Source: an uncultured Alphaproteobacteria bacterium
Lineage (GTDB): Bacteria; Pseudomonadota; Alphaproteobacteria; HIMB59
NCBI GenBank assembly: GCA_902613185.1
Contig: CACMGP010000001.1
Location: 1-64,000 of the forward strand
Length of the DNA: 64,000 bases
Direction of reading: 5' to 3'
Below the pieces are notes generated by a model. The model ran no database searches. It was not told the DNA's origin and worked only from the letters and a program-made list of their open reading frames with translations. This document shows, one piece after another, positions 7,129-16,145 of the stretch (within the stretch, counting starts at the first letter, position 1; every line of letters starts with the position of its first letter). The translations under genes and the position numbers were made by a program.

Positions 7129-8436
7129 ATGAAAAAACTAATTAGTATTTTTATACTTTTAGTTTCTTTTGCATTTACTTCAAACAGTTACAGTAAAACC
7201 GAAATTCATTGGTGGTATGGTAACAGTGGTTTTTTAGGTGATGTAATCATAGAAATAGCTAATCGATTTAATGAATCACAAGATGAGTATATGGTTATCC
7301 CTACTGGTAAAGGAAGCTATGAGGACAACATGGCAGCTACAATAGCTGCTTTTAGAGCAGGTGATCAACCTCATTATTCACAAGTCTATGATGCAGGTGC
7401 AGCTATCATGGTAGCACAAGTTAAAAATGGAGTTGTTATCGGCTTTGAAGAGATGGCCGAAAAATATGGTATTGATGTTGATGCTGATAACTACATTCCT
7501 GGTATAAAAAACTTTTATGCTGATGGTGATGGAAAAATGATCGGTGTTCCATTTAATAGTTCTACATGTCTCATGTATGCCAATATGGATATCTTAAATG
7601 AAGTTGGCATTGAAGAGGTTCCAAAAACTTACGAAGAATTTGAAGGTATGGCTCAAAAGATACTCGATGCCGGATATATTCCTCTTCTTCAAAGTCACAG
7701 TCCTTGGATTTGGACTGAAAATTTCTTCTCAAGGCATAATTTATTGATGACAGATGGCAATAATGGCTATGATGCTGTTCCTACAAAAACACTTTTTGCG
7801 GAAACAGAAGCTTTTGTTTATCACTGGACTAAAGTTAAAGAATGGTATGAAAAGGGTTACTATGGCTACAAGGGAAGAGCATGGGGAGATAACCAAGCAC
7901 CATTTACTAACGGTGAGGCTGCATTTTGGTTTGGATCTGCTGCATCTTTTGGAGGTATGAAAGGTGTACTTCCAAACTTTACAACTAACCCAATACCATA
8001 TTGGGACTCAGTAACAGGCGGTAAAGAATATCCAACATTTATTGGTGGTGCTGCTAATTGGATTTTAAACGGTCATACAGAAGAAGAGTATAAAGGGCTT
8101 GCAAAATTTATTGAATTTATGGGTTCACCAGAAATGGATTTATACTATCATAACATGACAGGTTATGCTGCTGTAACAAAAGGTGGTATCGAATTAGCTG
8201 AAACTATAAATTTTTATAGAGCTTCTCCTTATCATAAAGCTGTTGGTGATCAATTAGGTCTTGAAGGTTCAACTATTCCTGGTGGATATAGAGCAGGTAA
8301 CTGGCCTCAAATTCGTGAAGTAATATACGAAAATGTTGAGCCAATGCTTAATGGTGATATCACAGTTGAAAAAGCTCTAAGCAATATGGATAAGGGTGCA
8401 GCAAAACTATTAAAACAGTTTGCTAAAACCCTATAA
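7129..8436 (+). CDS. ugpB: sn-glycerol-3-phosphate ABC transporter substrate-binding protein
   Basis: A 435-aa family 1 solute-binding protein with a Sec signal peptide cut near residue 22 (...NSYSK). The UgpB pattern is clear: W-W-Y-G early in the mature protein, F-N-E-S-Q, K-G-S-Y-E-D-N-M-A-A-T-I-A-A-F-R-A-G, and G-V-P-F-N-S-S-T. It collects glycerol-3-phosphate or glycerophosphodiesters in the periplasm, a phosphorus and carbon source. It has a strong Shine-Dalgarno (AGGAGG) and heads the operon ugpB-A-E-E-C. A hairpin after its stop codon probably keeps its transcript more abundant than the permease part. Confidence 0.9.
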   Translation: MKKLISIFILLVSFAFTSNSYSKTEIHWWYGNSGFLGDVIIEIANRFNESQDEYMVIPTGKGSYEDNMAATIAAFRAGDQPHYSQVYDAGAAIMVAQVKNGVVIGFEEMAEKYGIDVDADNYIPGIKNFYADGDGKMIGVPFNSSTCLMYANMDILNEVGIEEVPKTYEEFEGMAQKILDAGYIPLLQSHSPWIWTENFFSRHNLLMTDGNNGYDAVPTKTLFAETEAFVYHWTKVKEWYEKGYYGYKGRAWGDNQAPFTNGEAAFWFGSAASFGGMKGVLPNFTTNPIPYWDSVTGGKEYPTFIGGAANWILNGHTEEEYKGLAKFIEFMGSPEMDLYYHNMTGYAAVTKGGIELAETINFYRASPYHKAVGDQLGLEGSTIPGGYRAGNWPQIREVIYENVEPMLNGDITVEKALSNMDKGAAKLLKQFAKTL

Positions 8437-8450
8437 TTAATATTATTTTA

Positions 8451-8481
8451 AAAAGGAGGGTATTTATAATATCCTCCTTTT
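8451..8481 (+). terminator. Strong hairpin between ugpB and ugpA (attenuator or mRNA stabiliser)
   Basis: AAAAGGAGG (8451-8459) pairs with CCTCCTTTT (8473-8481). The stem continues inward through one G-U and four A-U pairs to a 3-nt loop, about 14 bp in all. The last four bases of the 3' arm are U, so it may end part of the transcripts. It lies inside the operon, 15 bp after the ugpB stop and 7 bp before the ugpA start. This is typical of binding-protein genes expressed above their membrane partners. The 5' arm also contains a Shine-Dalgarno-like GGAGG. Confidence 0.75.
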
Positions 8482-8487
8482 AACTTT

Positions 8488-9366
8488 ATGAAAAAAGTTC
8501 AATTTAAATCAAATTATTCTCAATATTTTTTCTTAGCTCCTCAGCTATTAATCTTATTAATTTTTTTATATTGGCCGATTATTCAAACGTTTAAAGATGC
8601 CTTTACTATGCAAGATGCTTTTGGTTTTGGTTCTCAGTTTGCTGGCTTTGATAATTTTTTATTTATTTTTTCTGATCCCTCCTATTTTACTGCTTTCAAG
8701 TTTACAATTATCTATAGTTTCGTAATTACTCTTATTACAGGTTCAATTGGTTTATTGCTTGCTGTGCAAGCTAATAAAGTCATGCATGGAAAAAGTGCAT
8801 ATAAAACACTATTAATTTGGCCTTATGCTATAGCACCGGCTGTCGTTGGTGTTATGGCTAATTATTTCTTCAGTGAAAGATATGGTTTACTTCATCATTT
8901 ATTTAATAATTTATGGGGTTTTAATTGGTATGAAAATGTATTTGATGCATATATTTATGTAATTATTGCTGGTTCCTGGAAACAAATAAGTGCAAATTTT
9001 ATTTTCTTTTTAGCTGGACTTCAGGCTATTCAAAAAACAGTTATTGAAGCTTCTATTATTGATTGTAAAAGCAACATTCGAAGATTTTGGACAATTACTT
9101 TTCCTTTATTAATGCCGACTACTTTTTTCTTAATTATAATAAATATAACTTATGCCTTCTTTGATACATTTGGAATTATTGATACAACCACTATTGGAGC
9201 TCCTGGTAGCGAAACTAAAACTTTAGTTTATAAAGCCTACATTGATGGCTTCAAAGGTTTAGATCTTGGAAGTGCTGGTGCCCAATCAATTATGATGATG
9301 ATAATAGTTCTTGTTATCACAATTTTTCAATTCAGATACATAGAGGGTAAAATTCACTACAATTAA
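8488..9366 (+). CDS. ugpA: Glycerol-3-phosphate ABC transporter permease UgpA
   Basis: A 292-aa MalF/UgpA-type inner-membrane permease with about six transmembrane segments. The first helix follows F-L-A-P-Q-L-L, and a cytoplasmic coupling loop carries an EAA-like motif (E-A-S-I-I-D-C-K...F-P-L-L-M-P). That loop docks on the UgpC ATPase. Its stop overlaps the next start by one base (9366). It forms the channel together with one or both UgpE-type proteins that follow. Confidence 0.88.
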   Translation: MKKVQFKSNYSQYFFLAPQLLILLIFLYWPIIQTFKDAFTMQDAFGFGSQFAGFDNFLFIFSDPSYFTAFKFTIIYSFVITLITGSIGLLLAVQANKVMHGKSAYKTLLIWPYAIAPAVVGVMANYFFSERYGLLHHLFNNLWGFNWYENVFDAYIYVIIAGSWKQISANFIFFLAGLQAIQKTVIEASIIDCKSNIRRFWTITFPLLMPTTFFLIIINITYAFFDTFGIIDTTTIGAPGSETKTLVYKAYIDGFKGLDLGSAGAQSIMMMIIVLVITIFQFRYIEGKIHYN

Positions 9367-10187
9367 TGATAAAATACATATCTTCAACTATTAATCATCT
9401 TATTCTTTCAATTGGTTTAATTGTTATGGTTATTCCAATATGGATAATTTTTGCAAGCTCAACACATTCAAGCCTATTTATAAATACAAACGGTTTACAA
9501 TTCTTTTTAGGAGATAATTTTATTGATAATTATTCTAGGGTTTTATTTAAACAATCTGGTTTTTTTAATGAAATAACAGCTCTTAAAATGTTTTTAAATA
9601 GTTTTGTTATGGCAACAGGTATAGCAACTTTATCTGTAATAACATCACTTATGGCCGCATACGGTTTAGTTTATTTTAAAGTCAAATATGCAACTTTTAT
9701 ATTTTGGTTAATTTTTATTACTTTATTAGTTCCTTTGGAGCTTAGAATAATGCCCTCATACATAGTTATGTCAAAATTAAATCTTGTAAATACATTTGCT
9801 GGTTTAATTCTACCCATCTCTGCCTCTGCAATAGCAACCTTCTTTTTTAGACAATTTTATAAATCAATTCCTGATGAATTATTAGAAGCGGCTAAATTAG
9901 ATGGAACTAATAGTTGGAGATTTTTTATAGATTTTTTAATGCCTTTATCTAAAACGATGATTGCTGCTGTTTTTATATTTATGTTCGTATTTGGCTATAA
10001 TCAATATCTTTGGCCATTAATAATGACTACTAGTGAGCAATATTGGACTGTTGTAATGGGTCTTAAGACAATGTACGGATCTATTTCTGACCGCTTTGCT
10101 TTTGTAATTATGTCAATGATCCCACCAGTAATTATAATTATTTTTCTACAAAAATTATTTATTCAAGGAATATTTCAAAATAAATGA
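9366..10187 (+). CDS. ugpE: UgpE-type ABC permease, first copy
   Basis: A 273-aa MalG/UgpE-type permease with six predicted membrane helices. The EAA coupling loop reads E-L-L-E-A-A-K-L-D-G-T-N-S-W with F-L-M-P-L-S-K after it. Start and stop overlap neighbours (1 bp with ugpA, 4 bp ATGA with the second copy), so translation is coupled. It is closely similar along its whole length to the protein at 10184, for instance through F-W-L-I-F-I-T-L-L-V-P-L-E. Canonical ugp operons have only one such gene. Confidence 0.88.
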   Translation: MIKYISSTINHLILSIGLIVMVIPIWIIFASSTHSSLFINTNGLQFFLGDNFIDNYSRVLFKQSGFFNEITALKMFLNSFVMATGIATLSVITSLMAAYGLVYFKVKYATFIFWLIFITLLVPLELRIMPSYIVMSKLNLVNTFAGLILPISASAIATFFFRQFYKSIPDELLEAAKLDGTNSWRFFIDFLMPLSKTMIAAVFIFMFVFGYNQYLWPLIMTTSEQYWTVVMGLKTMYGSISDRFAFVIMSMIPPVIIIIFLQKLFIQGIFQNK

Positions 10188-11035
10188 AGTTCAAACCATT
10201 AGAAATACTAACACACATTATTCTCATACTTGGCGTTTTATTAATGGTATTACCAATTTGGTTTTCTTTTGCCACTTCAACTCATGATAATGTTTCAATA
10301 ATGACTGAGGGAATGAAATTTTTTTTAGGTGAGAGTTTTTCTCAAAATTACAATGAAGTTTTGAATGAAAAAGGGGGTTGGTCTGAGGAAGTTACTGCAG
10401 CAAGAATGTTTGTAAATAGTTTTATTATGGCTCTTGGTATCGCAACATTAAAAGTTGTCATCTCAGCTATGTCAGCTTACGCATTAGTTTATTTTAGATT
10501 TAAATTAGCTGTTCCAATATTTTGGCTAATCTTTATTACTCTTTTAGTTCCACTAGAAGTAAGAATCTTTCCAAGTTATAAAATTGTATCTGATCTTGGT
10601 CTAACAAATACATATACGGGACTTATACTCCCACTAGTTGCTTCTGCTACTGCAACATTTTTCTTTAGACAATTTTATAAAACAATCCCTGATGAATTGT
10701 TAGAGTCTGCAAAATTAGATGGTGCAAATAGTTGGAGATTTTTTATTGACTTCTTATTGCCACTATCAAAAACAATGTTAGCGGCTATGTTTATTTTCAT
10801 GTTTGTCTATGGATATAGCCAATATTTATGGCCTTTAATAATGACAACTGACGAAAAATATTGGACAGTAGTGATGGGAATGAAGATTATTTTTACAGAA
10901 AATTATGAGGGTGTTGCTTTACCTAGAACAGGCGAGAGATTTGCCTATATTATATTGTCAATGCTTCCACCTGTGTTAGTTGTTGTAATTCTTCAAAGAT
11001 GGTTTATCAAAGGATTAATTCAAACAGAAAAATAA
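10184..11035 (+). CDS. ugpE: UgpE-type ABC permease, second tandem copy
   Basis: A 283-aa MalG/UgpE-type permease, a tandem paralog of the preceding gene. The EAA loop is E-L-L-E-S-A-K-L-D-G-A-N-S-W, and the C-terminal half is nearly collinear with copy one. It differs by an extra segment of about ten residues before the last helix (around E-N-Y-E-G-V-A-L-P) and by divergence in the first periplasmic loop. Both copies keep intact coupling loops, so neither looks decayed. They may give alternative permease heterodimers with UgpA, or one may replace UgpA. Confidence 0.88.
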   Translation: MKFKPLEILTHIILILGVLLMVLPIWFSFATSTHDNVSIMTEGMKFFLGESFSQNYNEVLNEKGGWSEEVTAARMFVNSFIMALGIATLKVVISAMSAYALVYFRFKLAVPIFWLIFITLLVPLEVRIFPSYKIVSDLGLTNTYTGLILPLVASATATFFFRQFYKTIPDELLESAKLDGANSWRFFIDFLLPLSKTMLAAMFIFMFVYGYSQYLWPLIMTTDEKYWTVVMGMKIIFTENYEGVALPRTGERFAYIILSMLPPVLVVVILQRWFIKGLIQTEK

Positions 11036-11037
11036 AT

Positions 11038-12084
11038 ATGAGTTTTTTAGAATTACAAAATATTACTAAAATATATCCCAATGGCACTAAAGCTGTTAAT
11101 GAGACTTCTTTAAATATTGATAATGGAGAATTTGTTGTATTTGTTGGTCCTAGTGGGTGTGGTAAATCAACTTTATTAAGAATGATAGCCGGATTAGAGG
11201 ATATTACAAATGGGGAAATATCGCTAGATGGTAATGTTATTAATAATATTGATCCGTCTGAAAGAGATGTAGCAATGGTTTTTCAAAATTATGCACTTTA
11301 TCCTCACATGTCAGTATTTAATAACATGGCTTATGGTCTTAAAAATAGAGGAATATCTAAAGAAGAGATCAATAACAAAGTTAATGATGTTGCTAAACTC
11401 CTAGAAATAGATCAATTACTCACAAGAAAACCAAGTATGCTTTCAGGAGGCCAAAGACAACGAGTTGCAATGGGAAGAGCCATAGTTAGAAATCCAAAAA
11501 TATTTTTATTTGATGAACCACTATCTAACCTAGATGCAAAATTAAGAAATCAAATGCGTTTGGAAATCAAACGTCTTCAAAGACAAATGGGTGTAACAAG
11601 TATTTTTGTTACTCATGATCAAACAGAGGCGATGACACTAGGAGACAGGATAGTAGTAATTAACAATGGTATTGTTGAACAAGTTGGCACACCTAAAGAG
11701 ATATATTCTAAACCAAACACTAAATTTGTTGCTGAATTTATAGGATCCCCACAGATGAATTTATTTAATTGCAAAATCGAAAATGGCATAGCTCATATAG
11801 CTGATATGAGAATTAACCTTAATAATTCTGCAAACATCGATGATGCTAGTTTAGGTATAAGGCCAGACGATATCCTAATTTCAGATAATGGACAGCATAC
11901 TTGTGTAGCAAACCTAGTGGAATATTTAGGTTCAGATATGATCATTTATTCAAAAATTGGTGATCAAGAGTTTAGTTGTAAATTATCCTCCAAAATAAAT
12001 CTAAATGCAGGAGATACATTTAAATTTGATATATCTAATACATTAGTGCACCTTTTTGATAACACGAACGGTTCAAGAGTATAA
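11038..12084 (+). CDS. ugpC: Glycerol-3-phosphate ABC transporter ATP-binding protein
   Basis: A 348-aa MalK/UgpC-type ATPase. Walker A is G-P-S-G-C-G-K-S-T (about residues 38-46), the Q-loop sits in V-F-Q-N-Y-A-L-Y-P-H, the signature is L-S-G-G-Q-R-Q-R, Walker B is F-L-F-D-E-P-L-S-N-L-D-A, and the switch His lies in V-T-H-D-Q. A C-terminal TOBE-like region follows. I start at ATG 11038, where homologs begin (S-F-L-E-L-Q-N-I-T-K); a longer in-frame ORF from 10999 only runs through the end of ugpE. It is the last gene of the operon and converges on nadE. Confidence 0.92.
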   Translation: MSFLELQNITKIYPNGTKAVNETSLNIDNGEFVVFVGPSGCGKSTLLRMIAGLEDITNGEISLDGNVINNIDPSERDVAMVFQNYALYPHMSVFNNMAYGLKNRGISKEEINNKVNDVAKLLEIDQLLTRKPSMLSGGQRQRVAMGRAIVRNPKIFLFDEPLSNLDAKLRNQMRLEIKRLQRQMGVTSIFVTHDQTEAMTLGDRIVVINNGIVEQVGTPKEIYSKPNTKFVAEFIGSPQMNLFNCKIENGIAHIADMRINLNNSANIDDASLGIRPDDILISDNGQHTCVANLVEYLGSDMIIYSKIGDQEFSCKLSSKINLNAGDTFKFDISNTLVHLFDNTNGSRV

Positions 12085-12096
12085 GTTTTAAAAAGT

Positions 12097-12828
12097 CTAT
12101 TTTGGTAAAATACAAACAGGGATAGGGTTCATTTTATGAATATTATTTTTTCTAATCTCAAGATACTTTTGTCTATTTGATGATTCCTCATTAAGCATTG
12201 CCTCTTCAATTTCAGAGTAACTTAAACCAACTTGATCTTCATCAGATCTTCCATCAGTCCATAAACCATCTGTTGGGGCTGCATCTATTATGTCTTTGTT
12301 TATATTTAATTCCTTGCCCATATCCCATACTTCTGTTTTGAGACAATCTGCGATTGGAGAAATATCAACTCCTCCATCACCGTATTTTGTATAGAAACCT
12401 ATTCCAAAGTCTTCAACTTTATTTCCTGTGCCAACAACAATTCCGTTATTGCTAGCAGCTATTTGATACAAAGTCATCATCCTTAATCGAGCCTGTGAAT
12501 TTGCATAACCGTGTTCTGAGTCATTTTTATCGAGAGCTGACTTAAAACTTTCAAATACAAGAGAGAGATCTATTTTAAAGTCTGTTACATTACCGAAATT
12601 CTTTTTTAACCAGTCTATGTGATTTATACCTCTTTCATTAGTTGTTTTGTGATCAAGTATTGGCATGTTCGCAACAAACGTTCTCAAGCCTGTTTTTGCT
12701 GACAACGTACTTGTAACAGCAGAGTCAATGCCTCCTGAAATACCAATAACTAACGCATCAACATTATTTGAATGTGCATAATCTTTTATCCAATTTGATA
12801 TAAATTCAATTTTTTCTTTGGTATGCAT
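12097..12828 (-). CDS. nadE: NAD+ synthetase, ammonia-dependent type
   Basis: A 243-aa N-type ATP pyrophosphatase. The PP-loop S-G-G-I-D-S (residues 31-36) binds ATP pyrophosphate; G-T-G-N-K-V-E-D and the K-Y-G-D-G-G-V-D segment bind deamido-NAD and the adenylate. It makes NAD+ from deamido-NAD in the cytoplasm. The short length and absence of a nitrilase-type glutaminase domain indicate direct use of ammonia. It converges on ugpC (12-bp gap) and is divergent from cfa across 125 bp. Confidence 0.92.
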   Translation of the reverse strand: MHTKEKIEFISNWIKDYAHSNNVDALVIGISGGIDSAVTSTLSAKTGLRTFVANMPILDHKTTNERGINHIDWLKKNFGNVTDFKIDLSLVFESFKSALDKNDSEHGYANSQARLRMMTLYQIAASNNGIVVGTGNKVEDFGIGFYTKYGDGGVDISPIADCLKTEVWDMGKELNINKDIIDAAPTDGLWTDGRSDEDQVGLSYSEIEEAMLNEESSNRQKYLEIRKNNIHKMNPIPVCILPK

Positions 12829-12887
12829 ATTTTGTATTACGTTAGCTTAATATCAAAAGTTCAACTATTTAATTGATATTTTAATTC

Positions 12888-12914
12888 ATTTTATCAATCA
12901 ATATATGATAAAAT
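12888..12914. promoter_or_regulatory. Inverted repeat upstream of cfa
   Basis: ATTTTATCA (12888-12896) and TGATAAAAT (12906-12914) form a 9-bp perfect inverted repeat with a 9-bp spacer, about 40 bp upstream of cfa in the nadE/cfa divergent region. It could be an operator, but such all-AT repeats arise easily in this composition. Confidence 0.25.
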
Positions 12915-12953
12915 TTTATAAATTTTGTATATATAGATATTTATAAGAAAATT

Positions 12954-14141
12954 ATGTCTTTTAGGGTACTCAAATTTTTAATTAAACATTTAATTAAAAC
13001 AAGATCTGTTATTATAAAATTTGAGGGAAATGACCATCTTATTGACAACGGCACAGATCCATTAATTTTACAGATCAATAATAAGAAATTTTTAAATAAA
13101 ATTTTTTATGCACCTTCTCTCGTACTCACAGAAGGATATATGGATAAAGATTACGAGTTAAACAATTCGACTTTTTATGAGTTTTCTGAATTACTTATTG
13201 AAAATTATAATAAATACCTTGAAAAAATATCAAATACACTAATATTCAGAATTATTTTAATCATTAATCCACTATTTCAGTTAAATTTCGTAAAGAGTTC
13301 AAAAAGTAATGTCGCAAGTCACTATGACTTATCTGATAGGTTGTATGACTTATTTTTGGATGAAACTAGGCAATATTCATGCGCATACTTTGAAAATGAA
13401 AACGACTCATTGACACAAGCACAAACTAACAAAATGAGCAGATTAGCTGACAAATTATTATTAAATTCTAATGATAGAGTTTTAGACATAGGGTGTGGGT
13501 GGGGATCACTTAGTAGACACTTTGCAGATCATCATGATTGTAAAGTAAAGGGTGTTTCATTATCTGAAGAGCAAATTAAATACTGTAATGACCAACTTAA
13601 AAAGTCAGATAAAAAAGAAAATTTATCCTATTCTTTACAAGATTATAGAGATGAGGAGAATTCTTATTCAAAAATAGTTTCTGTAGGAATGTTTGAGCAT
13701 GTAGGAAAACCCTTCTACAAAACCTATTTTAAAAAAATATATAATTTATTATCTGATGATGGCATAGCGGTAGTACATACAATTGGTAACATTAGAGTTC
13801 CGAAAATGACACCTGCATTTATTAGAAAATATATTTTTCCTGGTGGCTATATACCATCTTTGTCTGAGGTAATGCCAGCTGTAGAAAAATCTGGACTTAT
13901 AATCTCAGATATAGAGGTTCTAAGATTACATTATGCTAAAACACTTTCTCATTGGTTTAAAAATTTTAAAAAAGAAGAAAAAGAAGTTCTTAAATTATAT
14001 GATGATAGATTTATAAGAATGTGGGAAGCTTATTTAAATTTAAGTGAATTATCTTTTACTAAAGGTGATAATGTGATTTTCCAACTAGTTTTAACTAAAA
14101 AAAGAGACTCATTTCCTTTGGTAAGAAAAAAAATTAGTTAA
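12954..14141 (+). CDS. cfa: Cyclopropane-fatty-acyl-phospholipid synthase family methyltransferase
   Basis: A 395-aa SAM-dependent methyltransferase. The middle has S-H-Y-D-L-S-D-R-L-Y-D-L-F-L-D and Y-S-C-A-Y-F, then the SAM-binding loop V-L-D-I-G-C-G-W-G-S, and V-G-M-F-E-H-V-G further on, all hallmarks of Cfa-type enzymes. These add a methylene bridge (or related methylation) to unsaturated membrane phospholipid chains. The N-terminal 110 residues form the lipid-binding domain. Length is normal. It precedes thiL on the same strand by 41 bp. Whether the product is a cyclopropane or a methyl-branched chain cannot be settled from motifs. Confidence 0.88.
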   Translation: MSFRVLKFLIKHLIKTRSVIIKFEGNDHLIDNGTDPLILQINNKKFLNKIFYAPSLVLTEGYMDKDYELNNSTFYEFSELLIENYNKYLEKISNTLIFRIILIINPLFQLNFVKSSKSNVASHYDLSDRLYDLFLDETRQYSCAYFENENDSLTQAQTNKMSRLADKLLLNSNDRVLDIGCGWGSLSRHFADHHDCKVKGVSLSEEQIKYCNDQLKKSDKKENLSYSLQDYRDEENSYSKIVSVGMFEHVGKPFYKTYFKKIYNLLSDDGIAVVHTIGNIRVPKMTPAFIRKYIFPGGYIPSLSEVMPAVEKSGLIISDIEVLRLHYAKTLSHWFKNFKKEEKEVLKLYDDRFIRMWEAYLNLSELSFTKGDNVIFQLVLTKKRDSFPLVRKKIS

Positions 14142-14182
14142 ATATCTCTGTTTTTGAATTCATATTCAATTATATTTACTAA

Positions 14183-15127
14183 ATGTCATATGAGCAAAAA
14201 ATTATTAATTATTTTGAAAAAAATTATAAGAAAATAGGTGATGATTGTGCTTATATAAACACAACAAAACAATTAATCTCCTCTGATACTTTAGTTGAAA
14301 ATAAGCATTTTGATCTAAAGCATTTTACTCCTCAAAACATAGCACATAGACTTTTTCTATCAAATTATAGTGATATTCAATCCTCAGGTGGCGTACCTAA
14401 ATATGTTCTACTAAATATTAGTTTCCCAAATAAAAACTATAAGTTTGTGCAACAAATAATAACTAATTTTCATAGAATATGCCTAAGAAATAAAATTGAG
14501 ATAATAGGCGGGGATACTACTTCTTCTGAAAAAATATTTTTATCTTTAACAATTATTAGCGATAAAATTAATAATACTAAAATAACAAAGAGATCTAATG
14601 CTAAGGTTGATGATAAAGTTTATACATTTTCAGGTATTGGATATTCAAAACTAGGATACCTAAGTTTATATAGTAAGTTTAAATTACCTAATAATTTAAA
14701 AAATTTATCAGTAAAACAATTTTTAAAACCTAAAATGTATATTTATCAAGATATATTTAGGAATCTAAATATTACAAGTTGTATGGATTTATCAGATAGT
14801 CTTTTATCAACTTTAGAAACTATCTCGTTCAAATCCAAAAAAAAAATTAAATTAAATAATCTTACCTCTGTTAATTCTAAGCTTTATAAGTTCTTTAAAG
14901 AGGAAAAATATATATCTCTTATTTTATCCAGTGGGGAAGAGTATGTTCCAGTTTTTACCTCACCTAAAAACTTATTATATTTAAATAAAAAAAAACTTTT
15001 AATTAAAAGGGGTATTAGAATTATATGTATTGGAAGTGTAGAAAAAGGAAAGGGTGTAAATCTAAAAAATTTTAATCTTGGCAAAGTGAAAAAATTTGAC
15101 CATTTTAAAAATAATTACTCTCTTTAA
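14183..15127 (+). CDS. thiL: Thiamine-monophosphate kinase, divergent
   Basis: A 314-aa protein of the ThiL/PurM-like superfamily. The metal/ATP-binding residues appear in I-G-D-D-C-A, S-S-D-T-L-V-E and I-I-G-G-D-T-T-S-S, and C-M-D-L-S-D-S-L-L matches the ThiL substrate loop. ThiL phosphorylates thiamine monophosphate to the diphosphate cofactor. The usual G-G-D-D-Y-E-L-L near the C-terminus is degraded to S-S-G-E-E-Y-V-P-V. SelD belongs to the same superfamily, but the N-terminal Cys/Sec-containing segment of SelD is missing. It overlaps the convergent mnmH by 23 bp. Confidence 0.8.
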   Translation: MSYEQKIINYFEKNYKKIGDDCAYINTTKQLISSDTLVENKHFDLKHFTPQNIAHRLFLSNYSDIQSSGGVPKYVLLNISFPNKNYKFVQQIITNFHRICLRNKIEIIGGDTTSSEKIFLSLTIISDKINNTKITKRSNAKVDDKVYTFSGIGYSKLGYLSLYSKFKLPNNLKNLSVKQFLKPKMYIYQDIFRNLNITSCMDLSDSLLSTLETISFKSKKKIKLNNLTSVNSKLYKFFKEEKYISLILSSGEEYVPVFTSPKNLLYLNKKKLLIKRGIRIICIGSVEKGKGVNLKNFNLGKVKKFDHFKNNYSL

Positions 15128-16145
15128 TAACTCTTTTAATATTTATTAAGTTGATTTTATTTAGATAAATCTCTTTATATATATTACTGTCATTTTCTGC
15201 TCGTGTCTTTCTATAAGCTCTATCATAATGATATTCAATTAATGATTTCACAAACTGAAAATATTCCTTTTTTTTTAAATTTATTTCAATAAGTTTAAAT
15301 TCTTCTTTTGGAATAATTTTTTTTAATACAATAAGTGCATTTTTCATTAAATCTGGTGAATTTGTAAAATATTTATAATCTTTTAAAATGAATTTTACTC
15401 TCTCGGTTAAATTACTCTTTATTTTTACATTTTTACCCAAAGGCATATTTTTCCAGATTTTACTTGGAATACTTAACTTTCCTACTTTGATACTTTCCGC
15501 TTCAACCCATATATTTTTTCTTGAATTGAAAGAGTGAAGTTTTTCATAAATTAATGTTTCAAATAATTTTTGTGATGGTTGAACAGTATTGGGTATATTT
15601 CCTAAAATAGAGCCTTTATGTTTTGCCAAACCTTCAAAATCGATCACTTGATATTTTTTCGATAATTCTTTGATAAAAAGTGTTTTTCCTACTCCTGTTA
15701 CACCCATAATTTGGTTAAATTTAAATTTATCAGTATTATTTTCAAAAAAATCTACTACATAACCTCTGTACGTCTTATATCCACCCTCTAATAATGTTAC
15801 GTCGTAGCCGATTTGTTTAAGAACTAAATATAAACTAAGTGATCTGAGACCACCTCTCCAACAATAAATTAATGTTTTATTTTTTTTATCAAATTTTATT
15901 TTATTAATAATTTTGGAAATATTTGCACTAATAATGCTTGCTCCTTCTTTTTTGGCTAAAAAAGAATTCTCTTTATATTTCAATCCTATTTCATGACGTT
16001 GTTTATTTGTTAATACAGGATAATTTACTGATCTTGGGATATGGTCTTCATCAAACTCTAATGGGGTTCTTACATCAATTATAGTATTATAATCATCGAT
16101 AGTAGTACTTTTATACGATGTTTTATTGATGCGCATATTTTTCAT
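15105..16145 (-). CDS. mnmH: tRNA 2-selenouridine / geranyl-2-thiouridine synthase MnmH
   Basis: A 346-aa two-domain protein. The rhodanese domain (residues 1-130) has the catalytic loop Y-C95-W-R-G-G-L-R-S; the P-loop domain has G-V-T-G-V-G-K-T (148-155). MnmH swaps sulfur for selenium at the wobble uridine of tRNAs, via a geranylated intermediate. The selenium step needs selenophosphate from SelD, and no selD is in the window. The start at 16145 overlaps the divergent DUF3108 gene by 17 bp; M4 (16136) is an alternative. Length is typical. Confidence 0.92.
   Translation of the reverse strand: MKNMRINKTSYKSTTIDDYNTIIDVRTPLEFDEDHIPRSVNYPVLTNKQRHEIGLKYKENSFLAKKEGASIISANISKIINKIKFDKKNKTLIYCWRGGLRSLSLYLVLKQIGYDVTLLEGGYKTYRGYVVDFFENNTDKFKFNQIMGVTGVGKTLFIKELSKKYQVIDFEGLAKHKGSILGNIPNTVQPSQKLFETLIYEKLHSFNSRKNIWVEAESIKVGKLSIPSKIWKNMPLGKNVKIKSNLTERVKFILKDYKYFTNSPDLMKNALIVLKKIIPKEEFKLIEINLKKKEYFQFVKSLIEYHYDRAYRKTRAENDSNIYKEIYLNKINLINIKRVIKESNYF

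Noticed and set aside
10999-11037. N-terminal extension of ugpC
   Set aside because: It runs through the end of the second ugpE in another frame; homologs start at the ATG at 11038.
14183-15127. SelD (selenophosphate synthetase) as identity of the ThiL-like gene
   Set aside because: It lacks the N-terminal Cys/Sec segment of SelD and shows ThiL motifs (S-S-D-T-L-V-E, G-G-D-T-T-S-S, M-D-L-S-D-S-L-L).
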